Shown here one piece after another: positions 35,137 through 44,064 of a stretch of 64,000 bases of DNA (positions are counted from its first letter, which is position 1; every line of letters starts with the position of its first letter). The notes under the pieces were generated by a model. That model made no database searches, was not told the origin of the DNA, and saw nothing but the letters and a program-made list of their open reading frames with translations. The translations under genes were made by a program, and so were the position numbers. The stretch is from Pseudidiomarina donghaiensis (GTDB lineage Bacteria > Pseudomonadota > Gammaproteobacteria > Enterobacterales > Alteromonadaceae): NCBI RefSeq assembly GCF_900116895.1, contig NZ_FPCF01000004.1:1-64000 (forward strand). The letters run 5' to 3'.

Positions 35137-35198
35137 CTTTAGGTAAAAACTAAGCTAAACTGTGCGCCGTTTTTTCGTCCCAAAGTGAGAGAGTTATC

Positions 35199-36218
35199 AT
35201 GCGTGTGCTAGGAATTGAAACATCCTGTGATGAAACGGGTATCGCGATTTATGATACCGAGCAGGGGTTATTGGCACATCAGCTTTATTCACAAGTTAAA
35301 CTCCATGCGGATTATGGTGGTGTGGTGCCGGAGCTGGCATCGCGCGACCATGTGCGTAAAACCCTGCCGCTTATTCAAGCCGCGCTAAAGCAGGCGCAAT
35401 TAACCGCGCAAGATATTGACGGCGTTGCCTATACGGCAGGCCCCGGTTTAGTTGGTGCTTTGCTCGTCGGTTCATGTATCGGGCGCAGTTTAGCGTTCGG
35501 TTGGAACGTACCAGCAATTGCCGTGCACCACATGGAAGGCCATTTGTTGGCGCCAATGCTTGAGGAGAATCCCCCCGAGTTTCCTTTCGTGGCGTTATTA
35601 GTGTCGGGCGGGCACACTCAGTTAGTGCGTGTTGATGGTATTGGCCGTTACCAGTTATTAGGTGAATCGGTGGACGATGCGGCCGGCGAAGCCTTTGATA
35701 AAACCGCTAAGTTAATGGGGCTAGATTACCCCGGTGGTCCACGCTTGGCTGCTATGGCTGAGAAGGGAAATGAGAGTACGCATCAGTTTCCGCGGCCTAT
35801 GACCGACCGACCTGGCCTAGATTTTTCCTTTAGTGGGCTGAAAACCTTTGCCGCAAATACCATCGCTAGCTCTGACGGGTCAGCGCAAGCGCTTGCTGAT
35901 ATAGCTCGAGCGTTTCAAGATGCAGTGGTAGATACCTTGGTTATAAAATGCCGCCGTGCACTGGAACAAACAGGTTTAAAACGATTAGTCGTGGCTGGTG
36001 GTGTGAGCGCTAACAAACATTTACGAACTCAACTCACTGAATTTACCCAACGCATTGGTGGGCAGGCATACTTCCCTCGGCCTGAGTTTTGTACCGACAA
36101 CGGAGCTATGATCGCTTTTGCTGGCGCCCAACGCTTAGTTGCTGGTGAAACAACGGATATTCAGATTAAAACCTACCCACGTTGGCCGCTATCAGAGCTT
36201 TTAGCCCCACAGGGCTAA
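35199..36218 (+). CDS. tsaD: tRNA threonylcarbamoyladenosine transferase subunit TsaD
   Basis: TsaD transfers the threonylcarbamoyl group to A37 of tRNAs that read ANN codons, with TsaB and TsaE. The 339 residues (E. coli 337) begin with [11 protein letters not shown] (4-14) and carry the metal ligands H111 and H115 in HHMEGH, plus VSGGHTQL and DFSFSGLKT. An inverted repeat contains its stop codon. The neighbours plsY, folB, uppP and cca reproduce the E. coli order; rpsU-dnaG, which is divergent from tsaD in E. coli, is replaced here by pilTU. Confidence 0.97.
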   Translation: MRVLGIETSCDETGIAIYDTEQGLLAHQLYSQVKLHADYGGVVPELASRDHVRKTLPLIQAALKQAQLTAQDIDGVAYTAGPGLVGALLVGSCIGRSLAFGWNVPAIAVHHMEGHLLAPMLEENPPEFPFVALLVSGGHTQLVRVDGIGRYQLLGESVDDAAGEAFDKTAKLMGLDYPGGPRLAAMAEKGNESTHQFPRPMTDRPGLDFSFSGLKTFAANTIASSDGSAQALADIARAFQDAVVDTLVIKCRRALEQTGLKRLVVAGGVSANKHLRTQLTEFTQRIGGQAYFPRPEFCTDNGAMIAFAGAQRLVAGETTDIQIKTYPRWPLSELLAPQG

Positions 36219-36220
36219 AA
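36199..36220. other. inverted repeat containing the tsaD stop codon
   Basis: TTTTAGCCC (36199-36207) and GGGCTAAAA (36212-36220) form a perfect 9-bp stem with loop CACA; the TAA stop of tsaD is in the right arm. The T residues are on the 5' side of each strand, so this is not a classical intrinsic terminator. It lies between the convergent tsaD and plsY genes. Confidence 0.6.
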
Positions 36221-36233
36221 CTGAAGGGCATTC

Positions 36234-36821
36234 TTATTGGCGGCGGGTACGTTTTTCTTGACCGGTACGCAGGCGCACGATATTTGATTGATGGCGCCAC
36301 ATAATAAGCACAGAGATCATAATGACTGGCACCGTATATTGAGGCTTTATCCAGTAAGCGTAGAAGGGCGCTAAGCTGACGGTCACAATGGCTGCTAATG
36401 ACGATACCCGGCTTACCCGAAATACCAGCAACCAAGTTGCAATAAGCAAGAGTGCCATTTCCCAGGCAACGGGGAACATGGCGCCTAAGGCGGTGGCAAC
36501 AGCCTTACCTCCGCGAAAATGAAAATACAATGGGAAAATATGGCCCAAACAGGCTGCGACGGCAATAATACCGAGATAAAATGGCTCAATGCCAAGAAAA
36601 TAAGAGCCCCAAACAGGAACCATGCCCTTCAAGACATCAAACCAAAGTGTAAGTGCCGCGGGAATTTTTCCACCAAGCCGATAAACGTTGGTGGCGCCTG
36701 GATTATTCGAGCCAGAAGTACGAGGGTCGGGCAGGCCGAATAGGCGGCAGATCAGCACAGCGCTGCTAATAGAGCCGAATAAGTAGGCTGAAATGATGGC
36801 TAATACAATTAAAGCGCCCAT
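36234..36821 (-). CDS. plsY: glycerol-3-phosphate acyltransferase PlsY
   Basis: PlsY is the inner-membrane enzyme that transfers an acyl group from acyl-phosphate to glycerol-3-phosphate, starting phospholipid synthesis. Starting at 36821 ([10 protein letters not shown]) it has 195 residues and about five membrane helices; the longer frame to 36875 adds a basic unconserved tail. Signatures: [17 protein letters not shown], the LDVLKG-like [30 protein letters not shown]. It is divergent from folB across about 95 nt. Confidence 0.94.
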   Translation of the reverse strand: MGALIVLAIISAYLFGSISSAVLICRLFGLPDPRTSGSNNPGATNVYRLGGKIPAALTLWFDVLKGMVPVWGSYFLGIEPFYLGIIAVAACLGHIFPLYFHFRGGKAVATALGAMFPVAWEMALLLIATWLLVFRVSRVSSLAAIVTVSLAPFYAYWIKPQYTVPVIMISVLIMWRHQSNIVRLRTGQEKRTRRQ

Positions 36822-36916
36822 ATATGTGCGTTTGCTTCTGCTGTGCTTTCCGTTAATATGCAAAGCCCATAGCATAAGCGCTTTGCCGCTGAATTTCTAT
36901 TAATACGGAAACGAGT

Positions 36917-37273
36917 ATGGATAAAGTCTACGTCACAGGTCTAAAAGTTGATGCTTACATTGGCGTTTACGACTGGGAACATGAGCAAACTCAACCACTT
37001 ATACTAGATCTCGAAATGGACTGGGATCACCGTAAGGCGGCAGAGTCAGAGCAGCTGAACGACGCGCTGGATTATGATGCGTTGAGCCAAGCCGTCATTC
37101 AATTCATTCAGGCTCGCCCGCGCGCACTTATTGAAACCATTGCCGAAGAAGTGGCGCAGCTGATTTTACAACAGTTCAAAACGCCACGTGTTCGCGTGAA
37201 AGTGGCCAAGCCGCAAGCTGTGCCGGCGGCACAATATACCGCAGTTGAAATTGTACGTTCGCAGGTTCGGTAG
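36917..37273 (+). CDS. folB: dihydroneopterin aldolase
   Basis: FolB converts 7,8-dihydroneopterin to 6-hydroxymethyl-7,8-dihydropterin and glycolaldehyde in folate synthesis; its product is the substrate of FolK encoded 5 nt downstream. The 118 residues (E. coli 122) show YIGVYDWEHEQTQPL near 14-28 with the conserved glutamate, the DALDYDALSQ stretch, and VKVAKPQAVP with the catalytic lysine. Confidence 0.95.
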   Translation: MDKVYVTGLKVDAYIGVYDWEHEQTQPLILDLEMDWDHRKAAESEQLNDALDYDALSQAVIQFIQARPRALIETIAEEVAQLILQQFKTPRVRVKVAKPQAVPAAQYTAVEIVRSQVR

Positions 37274-37278
37274 GCGTT

Positions 37279-37827
37279 ATGAGCACAGTTTGGTTAGGTA
37301 TTGGCAGTAACCGAGAGCGGGAGCGCTATATTCGCGCTGGCATTCATGCATTGCACCAAGAGTTTGCAAGTGCTGCGCATCCGATGGCAGTGTCGCGTGT
37401 ATTTGAAAGCGACGCGGTTGGCTTTTCTGGTCGTCGCTTTTATAACCTGGTTGCGCGTGTCGAAACATCACTTTCCATTCGTGACGTCAGTGCTATTTGC
37501 AAAAAAATTGAACGTGAGCACGGGCACAGTTCGAATGCAGCCAGATTTAGCCCGCGTACATTAGATATCGACATGCTGATGTATGATGACATTGTATGTG
37601 ACAGCCCTGTGCAGTTGCCGCGTGGTGAAATTCTAGAAAATGCGTTTGTGTTGTGGCCATTGGCAGAGTTAGCACCAACATTACGGCACCCAATTAGTGG
37701 GCAAACCTTTGCGCAGCATTGGCAAAATTATCGTGGTCAGCAAGTGTTGGAACCCGTAGAATTTCAGTTTGAAAACCTACCATTTTTAAAAATCTATTCG
37801 GCTTGTACAGGGAATGCACCGTTGTGA
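37279..37827 (+). CDS. folK: HPPK (hydroxymethyldihydropterin pyrophosphokinase)
   Basis: FolK transfers pyrophosphate from ATP to 6-hydroxymethyl-7,8-dihydropterin. The 182 residues (E. coli 159) have [14 protein letters not shown] at the start, the FYNLV block, and the signature [16 protein letters not shown] with the two metal-binding aspartates. About 20 extra C-terminal residues are present. In E. coli folK lies beside pcnB, not folB, so the folB-folK pairing here puts consecutive steps side by side. Its stop overlaps the GTG start of uppP by 4 nt. Confidence 0.94.
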   Translation: MSTVWLGIGSNRERERYIRAGIHALHQEFASAAHPMAVSRVFESDAVGFSGRRFYNLVARVETSLSIRDVSAICKKIEREHGHSSNAARFSPRTLDIDMLMYDDIVCDSPVQLPRGEILENAFVLWPLAELAPTLRHPISGQTFAQHWQNYRGQQVLEPVEFQFENLPFLKIYSACTGNAPL

Positions 37828-38621
37828 GTACTTTTGAATCAATAATTCTTGCGTTAATTCAGGGTTTTACTGAGTTTCTACCGATTTCTAGTTCGGCCCA
37901 TTTGATATTGCCGTCACAATTACTGGGTTGGGAAGACCAAGGGCTGGCATTCGACGTTGCGGTGCATGTGGGCACCTTGTTAGCGGTGATGTTGTATTTT
38001 CGCCAAGAAGTTGGTCAGCTGATTGTCAATTGGTTTGCCAGTTTGCGTGGTCAGCATAACGCGCATAGTCGCTTAGCGTGGTTGATTATTTGGGCGACCA
38101 TACCAGCCGGATTAGCCGGATTGTTCGGCAGCGACTTGGTTGAAAACGCTGCGCGCTCGGCACTCGTCATAGCCACTACAACCGTGGTGTTTGGTTTATT
38201 GCTTTGGTTTGCCGATGCTCGTGCATCGCAGCGTCAAGGTATTGAGCAGCTGACACTGCGCCAAGCTATTTTTGTCGGTATTGCCCAAGCATTAGCGTTA
38301 ATTCCGGGTACGTCGCGTTCTGGTATTACCATGACGGCGGGCATGATGCTTGGCCTAACCAAAACCGACGCCGCGCGCTTCAGTTTCTTGCTGTCAATAC
38401 CCATTATTATTATGGCTGGTGGCTATCAAGGCCTGAAGCTGGTGCAGACGCCAGAGCCGGTAGCGTGGTTACCCGTGGTGGTTGGCATGGTTACCTCATT
38501 TATTGCCGCTTATGTGTGTATTCACGTGTTTCTGCAGGTGATTAGCCGCATGGGCATGCTGCCCTTTGTGATTTACCGTTTAGCCTTAGGCGCATTATTA
38601 TTGTTTTTCTGGTTTATTTAG
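37824..38621 (+). CDS. uppP: undecaprenyl-diphosphatase UppP (BacA)
   Basis: UppP dephosphorylates undecaprenyl diphosphate to recycle the lipid carrier for peptidoglycan and other polymers, and confers bacitracin tolerance. It is an inner-membrane protein of 265 residues (E. coli 273) with about eight helices. The two catalytic motifs are [16 protein letters not shown] and [15 protein letters not shown] place the start at GTG 37824, which gives the family-like N terminus [13 protein letters not shown] and a 4-nt overlap with folK. It converges with cca with an 8-nt overlap. Confidence 0.95.
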   Translation: MSTFESIILALIQGFTEFLPISSSAHLILPSQLLGWEDQGLAFDVAVHVGTLLAVMLYFRQEVGQLIVNWFASLRGQHNAHSRLAWLIIWATIPAGLAGLFGSDLVENAARSALVIATTTVVFGLLLWFADARASQRQGIEQLTLRQAIFVGIAQALALIPGTSRSGITMTAGMMLGLTKTDAARFSFLLSIPIIIMAGGYQGLKLVQTPEPVAWLPVVVGMVTSFIAAYVCIHVFLQVISRMGMLPFVIYRLALGALLLFFWFI

Positions 38622-39750
38622 CAGCGTCAATGTCGCGCCAGTGAGCCTCAATTAACTGTTGTTGCTGCTGGCGAATGGCTTCGCCAATGGCTGGGCCAGC
38701 TAATTGCTGCTGGCGCTCGGCGGCATTGGCAATCACCTCACGCGCGCTCACCGCCAAAGCTTGTTCGTAGAGTTTTAATAGCGCTTGAGCCGTACCCGCG
38801 GCCATTCCAAGTGCCTGCCACACCCCAACTAACTGCATGAATTGCGTTTTACGCCGCCACCCATCGGCTTTGCTAATGGTGTTGAAAAACCATTGTGGAC
38901 TGAGCTTGTGCGTTGGTGAATAACCTATTTGAAGTGCGCTGTAAGCAAGTTTTGCATAGGTGTTGGGTAGCTTTAATACTTGCGCCAATTGTTCATGTTC
39001 ATTTGGCGTAAGGGCTAAACAGGTTAAGACCCAACGCATCTGCGCCAATTCTTCGTCTTTGAAATGCCGTGGTAAGCGCTTTAATTGCTCACCAAGTTGC
39101 GCAATATTAAGCTTGTTGGTAAGCAGCATAAACCATGGTGACCAAGCTTTAGCTTCAGCAATGACCTGCCAAAAAACGTGCGCGTGGTGAGTGTGCAGTG
39201 CTTTCTCGGTTTCGCGCCAAACGCGTTCGGCCGCAAGCTCGGCTAGCTCACCGCTGGCGCTAATGGTGCGCATTAAGGTCATGGTTTCCGGTGCAACAGT
39301 GAAACCATCACCAGTAAAGCGTGCGGCAAAGCGGGCGACGCGTAATACGCGTAAGGGGTCTTCTATAAAGGCATCTGAAACGTGGCGAAGTACTCGCGCT
39401 TGAATATCATTCAAGCCGCCATAAGGGTCGATTAACTCACCACTGTCGCTTTGTGCAATGGCATTTATAGTCAAATCGCGGCGCTGCAAATCGGCTTCAA
39501 GCGTTACGTCAGGTGTAGCATGGACGGTAAAGCCGGTATAGCCTTTGGCTGACTTGCGCTCAGTACGAGCTAGCGCATACTCCTCGCCGGTTTGCGGGTG
39601 CAAAAATACTGGAAAATCTTTACCCACTTGTCGAAAACCGAGCTTGAGCATGTTATCAACCGTACTACCTACCACCACGTAATCACGTTCGTGCACAGGT
39701 TTATTCAGTAACTCGTCGCGAACGGCACCGCCGACCAAGTATATTTCCAC
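38614..39750 (-). CDS. cca: CCA-adding tRNA nucleotidyltransferase
   Basis: Class II CCA-adding enzyme that builds or repairs the 3' CCA of tRNAs. The 378 residues start with [12 protein letters not shown] (4-15), the [10 protein letters not shown] motif C and [15 protein letters not shown]. The E. coli enzyme has 412 residues and a C-terminal HD phosphohydrolase domain; no HD motif is visible here, so 2'-nucleotidase and phosphodiesterase activities are probably missing. The first metal-binding position reads HERDYVVVG, giving E21/D23 where E. coli has D21/D23. Confidence 0.94.
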   Translation of the reverse strand: MEIYLVGGAVRDELLNKPVHERDYVVVGSTVDNMLKLGFRQVGKDFPVFLHPQTGEEYALARTERKSAKGYTGFTVHATPDVTLEADLQRRDLTINAIAQSDSGELIDPYGGLNDIQARVLRHVSDAFIEDPLRVLRVARFAARFTGDGFTVAPETMTLMRTISASGELAELAAERVWRETEKALHTHHAHVFWQVIAEAKAWSPWFMLLTNKLNIAQLGEQLKRLPRHFKDEELAQMRWVLTCLALTPNEHEQLAQVLKLPNTYAKLAYSALQIGYSPTHKLSPQWFFNTISKADGWRRKTQFMQLVGVWQALGMAAGTAQALLKLYEQALAVSAREVIANAAERQQQLAGPAIGEAIRQQQQQLIEAHWRDIDAAK

Positions 39751-39855
39751 GCGAACTCCTATTAAAATTTTAATGATGATCGCGAATCACTAGCCCTGAT
39801 GCAAGTGAGTCGTTACACTGTTCTGCACTATAACAATGCTTGCAGTGATTTTGCT

Positions 39856-41346
39856 ATGTATCTGAACTACTTTGGTCTGCATACGGAACCGTTTTCAATT
39901 GCACCAGACCCACAATTTTTATATTTGAGTGAGCGTCATCAAGAAGCGCTTGCTCATTTAAGCTATGGGCTGCAAGGCAGCGGCGGGTTTATATTGCTGA
40001 CAGGTGAAGTGGGAACCGGAAAAACCACGGTGTCACGCGCGTTACTTGAGCAATTGCCTGAGCACACGCAAACCGCTTTTATTCTTAATCCAATGCTCAA
40101 CTCTATTGAGCTGTTGGCAACGCTATGTGATGAGTTTGGTATTGATTATGAGGCGCAAGGGGCTACAGCCAAACAGCTCACCGACAAGCTGAGTCAATTT
40201 TTGTTAGCCGCACATGCTCAAAATCGTCAATGTGTGGTGCTGATTGATGAAGCCCAGCATTTACAGCCGCAAGTGCTGGAACAGTTACGGTTGTTGACTA
40301 ACTTAGAAACCAATCAACATAAATTGCTGCGGGTTATTCTTATTGGCCAACCCGAGTTGCAAGATTTACTGCGCCGTCGTGAATTAAGGCAGTTAGCCCA
40401 ACGTATTACCGCTCGTTACCATTTATTACCGCTACAATTTGCCGACAGTGAGCGCTATATCAATTATCGCCTACAGGTAGCTGGTGCACAGCGAGGGCTC
40501 TTTGATGCCAGCGCCATTAAAAAGGTTCACCAGGCCAGTGAAGGCATTCCGCGGCGTTTGAACTTACTGTGTGACCGTGCTCTGTTAGCTGCCTATAACG
40601 ATCAACAACCAGTTGTTGGTGCCAAGCACATTAAAATAGCAGTGCAAGAACTTGATGGTGGGGTTGGTACAGCAACAACGATGCCACAGTCGCCAAGAGG
40701 CTTAACCAACTTTCTCAATCGCGGGCTCTCGCTCATTGTTGTTGCTGCCATAGTTGCATCAATAGTTGCGGTTGGTTCATGGTGGTGGTTGCAGCCGAAT
40801 AGCGCCGTTTCCACCCCAGCAACAACACAAATTGAGGCGCCGAAACCAGCGGCCGTGGAGGCACTAGCACATGCTTGGCAATTACCAAAACCTCCCATCA
40901 ACACCGACTTTTGTCGATGGATAGAAAGCTTCGAATTAATGTGCATAGCGGGCAGTGCGCGTTACGACCAAATTGTGAAAACTAATCTTCCGCATTTGTT
41001 GGTGTTAGCGGACAGTAGTTACCAATTTGTCGGCAGCAGCAATCAACAACCGGCTGACAATTGGACCGGAGATTTTGTGTTGGTGGTTGCCCAGCCACCA
41101 GGATATACCGCAACGGAGGCCGAAGTTGAAGGTTCTGTGTATCAACAATGGTTGGCGCAACAGTTAAAGCAACAGTCCCTCCAAGCAAGTGAACCTTTAG
41201 CGCAACAACTACAGCGTTTACAAGTAGCCAAAGGGTTAAGTGTGACGAGTAAACTCGATGCGTTAACGCTGGCATGGCTAATTTCACAAAGTGAGCTTGG
41301 TGGGCCAAAGCTTTCAGCAACCGCAGCTACAACAGAGGTACACTAA
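39856..41346 (+). CDS. gspA: GspA/ExeA-type ATPase for type II secretin assembly
   Basis: An inner-membrane AAA+ ATPase that works with GspB to insert the type II secretion outer-membrane secretin through peptidoglycan. From the start at 39856 (MYLNYFGLHTEPFSI, the common ExeA beginning) it has 496 residues: Walker A TGEVGTGKTT (about 49-58), Walker B VVLIDEAQHL, sensor region RLLTNLETN, one membrane helix (about 283-306, ending in a tryptophan run) and a periplasmic part with a peptidoglycan-binding fold near the C terminus. The longer frame from 39799 is unlikely. It overlaps gspB by 1 nt. The other gsp genes are not in the window. Confidence 0.9.
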   Translation: MYLNYFGLHTEPFSIAPDPQFLYLSERHQEALAHLSYGLQGSGGFILLTGEVGTGKTTVSRALLEQLPEHTQTAFILNPMLNSIELLATLCDEFGIDYEAQGATAKQLTDKLSQFLLAAHAQNRQCVVLIDEAQHLQPQVLEQLRLLTNLETNQHKLLRVILIGQPELQDLLRRRELRQLAQRITARYHLLPLQFADSERYINYRLQVAGAQRGLFDASAIKKVHQASEGIPRRLNLLCDRALLAAYNDQQPVVGAKHIKIAVQELDGGVGTATTMPQSPRGLTNFLNRGLSLIVVAAIVASIVAVGSWWWLQPNSAVSTPATTQIEAPKPAAVEALAHAWQLPKPPINTDFCRWIESFELMCIAGSARYDQIVKTNLPHLLVLADSSYQFVGSSNQQPADNWTGDFVLVVAQPPGYTATEAEVEGSVYQQWLAQQLKQQSLQASEPLAQQLQRLQVAKGLSVTSKLDALTLAWLISQSELGGPKLSATAATTEVH

Positions 41347-42128
41347 TGTCATCGGTGCTAAAAGCGTTAAAAAATCAATCGTCGCCATTAGTACAAGGTT
41401 CGTCAGAAGTGCGACTTCATTCGGCAAAAGCAGCCAGCTCAGGTGCACCGCGCATGGTGTTATGGTTGGTGGTTATTGTGCTCGCCGGCATGTTAGGTTG
41501 GTTCACGGTGCAATGGGTGGCTCATCATCGCGCAGAAGCAAGAGCCAATACTGAGACCTTAGAGCGTGAGCAGGCGTCGCCAGTCACTCAGGCGCAATAC
41601 CAACTTGGTGACATGACAGCAATCAAGACGCCACAGTGGCCTGCTATGACACCCGAAACTCGTGTGACCGAAGAACCCTTTGCGAGCGCAGAACAGGTGG
41701 CACAAAGCGCTGAGCAACGACCGATGCCTACTCAACAGCAAGATAATCAAAGCCCCGTTAATGACAACCAGGCAATTGATTTAAGTCAAATCTCTCCTGA
41801 ATTACTCAGCGCCTTTGAAAGTGCTCTTGCTGAAGACAATAACGGCGATAACCGCGAAAACGGCAGCAACTTAAACCGCAGTGTGGTACCTGAACTTGGT
41901 CAATTAGCACCCTCATTTCGACGCACCATACCCAGTTTCAGTTACGACGGACACCAGTATTCATCGCGGCCGCAAGGGCGTTGGATAGAATTAAGTGGGG
42001 TGCGATTATTTGAAGGAGATCGCTTTGAGGGGCTGACTGTGTTGACTATCGCCCCGGCGCATGTGGTATTCGTGAAAGACAATCAAGCATTTTCGCAGCC
42101 AGCTCTAGAAGACTGGACAAAACCCTAG
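41346..42128 (+). CDS. gspB: GspB-type type II secretion assembly protein
   Basis: A 260-residue single-pass inner-membrane protein: MSSVLKALKNQ start, membrane helix at about 37-56 (MVLWLVVIVLAGMLGWFTVQ), a low-complexity periplasmic linker rich in Q, E and N, and a C-terminal domain with VPELGQLAPSFRRTIPSF and GRWIELSGVRLFEGD, which are GspB/ExeB/OutB landmarks. The start codon overlaps the gspA stop (TAATG). The pair is a detached part of the type II secretion machinery. Confidence 0.9.
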   Translation: MSSVLKALKNQSSPLVQGSSEVRLHSAKAASSGAPRMVLWLVVIVLAGMLGWFTVQWVAHHRAEARANTETLEREQASPVTQAQYQLGDMTAIKTPQWPAMTPETRVTEEPFASAEQVAQSAEQRPMPTQQQDNQSPVNDNQAIDLSQISPELLSAFESALAEDNNGDNRENGSNLNRSVVPELGQLAPSFRRTIPSFSYDGHQYSSRPQGRWIELSGVRLFEGDRFEGLTVLTIAPAHVVFVKDNQAFSQPALEDWTKP

Positions 42129-42168
42129 TTTATCTGATATTAAAACACCTGTTTAAATCCATTGTTTG

Positions 42169-42182
42169 ATTTCGCGCGAAAT
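42169..42182. promoter_or_regulatory. 14-bp perfect palindrome upstream of the acyl-CoA dehydrogenase gene
   Basis: ATTTCGCGCGAAAT is perfectly self-complementary, and a half-site GCGAAAT recurs at 42190-42196. It sits 40 nt before the start codon at 42222, within the 93-nt gap after gspB, where a promoter is expected. A repressor site is plausible, but it does not resemble the FadR or PsrA consensus known to me. Confidence 0.4.
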
Positions 42183-42221
42183 AACTCCTGCGAAATCGCC
42201 GCAACTTAAAGAGGTGTTGTC

Positions 42222-43997
42222 ATGGCGGACTATCGTGTTCCTCGCGAAGACATGCAGTTTGTGCTGCAAGACGTATTTAAAGTAGATAAAGATTGGGCGC
42301 AGTTCGAAGAGCTCGCCGAACTAGACATCGAAACGGCCGTGGCCATTATTGATGAAGGCGCCAAGCTGGCTGAAACATTAATTGCACCAAACGCGCGTGC
42401 CGCAGACGAAGAAGGCGTGCAATTTAACGACGGCGTTGTGACGACCCCTAAAGGCTACAAAGAAAACTTTAAACAGTTAGCGCAAGGCGGCTGGGTTGGT
42501 GTTACCGCAAACCCAGAATTCGGTGGCATGGGCCTGCCGAAAAGTATTTCTGCACAGTACGAAGAAATGCTCTGCGCTGCTGACATCTCATTTTCGTTGT
42601 ACTCAGGCTTAACTGCTGGCGCCATTATGACCATTGATCAACATGGCGACGACGCGCTCAAGGCCACCTACCTTGAAAATATGATCAGTGGACAATGGAC
42701 CGGTTCAATGTGCTTAACCGAGCCACATGCGGGCACGGACTTAGGCATTATACGGTCGAAAGCCATTCCAAACGACGACGGCAGCTTTGCCATTTCGGGA
42801 ACTAAGATATTTATCACCGGCGGCGAACATGACCTAGCCGAAAACATTGTCCATTTGGTGTTAGCTAAATTGCCTGATGCGCCAGCAGGCAGTAAGGGTA
42901 TTAGTTTATTCCTCGTGCCGAAGTTTTTGGTCAATCAAGACGGTAGCTTAGGCGAGCGCAATGGCGTGACCTGTGGCTCTATTGAGCACAAAATGGGTAT
43001 TCACGCTTCGGCTACCTGTGTATTGAATTTTGATGGTGCAACCGGGTGGCTTGTTGGAGAGCCGCACAAAGGCCTGCCAGCTATGTTTACCATGATGAAC
43101 TATGAGCGCCTAGGAGTAGGTATTCAAGGCTTAGGCGCTGCAGCTCGCTCGTATCAAAACGCTCTAGAGTATGCGCAAGACCGTATTCAAGGGCGCGGCG
43201 CTAAAGCAACTCGCGACATGGCGAAAGAAGCTGACCCGTTAATTGTGCATGGTGATGTACGCCGAATGTTGTTAACAATGAAAGCCTTTGTTGAAGGCGG
43301 GCGCGCATTCTCAACCTACGTCGGGCAGCAATTGGATATTGCCAAGTATGCGCAAGACCCAGCACAAAAGGCTCGTGCTGAATCATTAGTGCAATTGCTA
43401 ACGCCTGTGGCGAAAGCCTTTTTAACAGACACCGGCTTCGAAGCGACCGTTATTGGCCAACAAGTATTTGGCGGTCACGGCTTTATTCGTGAGTGGGGGC
43501 AAGAGCAACTGGTGCGTGATGCCCGTATTGCCCAAATTTACGAAGGCACCAACGGCATTCAAGCATTAGACTTACTAGGCCGCAAAGTTGCGGGTTCACG
43601 TGGTGAAATGCTCAAGCCATTGTTAGACGATATTCAAGCACTACTGGCGCAACCACAAGCCGGTTTAGAGAAAGAGTATCAGCAACTGGCTGAAGCAACG
43701 CAAATTATTGCTCAAGTGACCAAGAATGTCCTGAGCAAAGTTGCTGACGATGAAAACATTATCAACAGTGTCGCAGTTGAGTATTTGTATTTGGTTGGCT
43801 ATGTGGCTTTTGCATACATGTGGTTACGCATGGCAAAAGTGGCCGAGCCACTGGTTACTGAGCGTCCGTATTTAGCTAGTAAAGTAAAAACTGCGAAGTT
43901 TTATATGTCGCGTATTTTGCCACGTATTCATGGTTTGGTGGGTGCGATTGAAGACGGCAGTGAAAGTTTGTACATGCATGAAGTGGGCGAGTTTTAA
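42222..43997 (+). CDS. acyl-CoA dehydrogenase with C-terminal extension (DmdC-like)
   Basis: A 591-residue FAD enzyme that introduces a 2,3 double bond in an acyl-CoA. It is of the long class (about 590 residues) with an extra C-terminal helical domain, the group that includes 3-methylthiopropanoyl-CoA dehydrogenase DmdC and many uncharacterised fatty acyl-CoA dehydrogenases. Motifs: MCLTEPHAGTDLG and ISGTKIFITGGEHDL (flavin contact), QVFGGHGFIREWG, and YEGTNGIQALDLLGRK containing the likely catalytic base E441. AAGAGG precedes the ATG. Substrate cannot be settled from sequence; beta-oxidation is the default reading. Its stop codon lies in a hairpin. Confidence 0.9.
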   Translation: MADYRVPREDMQFVLQDVFKVDKDWAQFEELAELDIETAVAIIDEGAKLAETLIAPNARAADEEGVQFNDGVVTTPKGYKENFKQLAQGGWVGVTANPEFGGMGLPKSISAQYEEMLCAADISFSLYSGLTAGAIMTIDQHGDDALKATYLENMISGQWTGSMCLTEPHAGTDLGIIRSKAIPNDDGSFAISGTKIFITGGEHDLAENIVHLVLAKLPDAPAGSKGISLFLVPKFLVNQDGSLGERNGVTCGSIEHKMGIHASATCVLNFDGATGWLVGEPHKGLPAMFTMMNYERLGVGIQGLGAAARSYQNALEYAQDRIQGRGAKATRDMAKEADPLIVHGDVRRMLLTMKAFVEGGRAFSTYVGQQLDIAKYAQDPAQKARAESLVQLLTPVAKAFLTDTGFEATVIGQQVFGGHGFIREWGQEQLVRDARIAQIYEGTNGIQALDLLGRKVAGSRGEMLKPLLDDIQALLAQPQAGLEKEYQQLAEATQIIAQVTKNVLSKVADDENIINSVAVEYLYLVGYVAFAYMWLRMAKVAEPLVTERPYLASKVKTAKFYMSRILPRIHGLVGAIEDGSESLYMHEVGEF

Positions 43998-44005
43998 TCG
44001 CCCAC
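43983..44005. other. hairpin across the acyl-CoA dehydrogenase stop codon
   Basis: GTGGGCGA (43983-43990) pairs with TCGCCCAC (43998-44005); the 7-nt loop GTTTTAA holds the TAA stop (43995-43997). No T-tract follows. Confidence 0.55.
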
Positions 44006-44032
44006 ACCATGTTTATTAAGTTAAGCGCAATG

Positions 44033-44064
44033 CTTGTTGTCGTTAGTCACCTAACGACAACAAG
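44033..44064. terminator. 14-bp hairpin across the putA stop codon
   Basis: CTTGTTGTCGTTAG (44033-44046) and CTAACGACAACAAG (44051-44064) pair perfectly around loop TCAC. The stop codon of putA (minus strand, 44043-44045) is in the stem. There is no clear T-tract on either side, so it may serve as an RNA 3'-end stabiliser or a weak two-way terminator between the convergent genes. Confidence 0.6.

Noticed and set aside
35137-35198. Terminator after pilU, suggested by TTTTTT near 35171
   Set aside because: No convincing stem precedes the T-tract.
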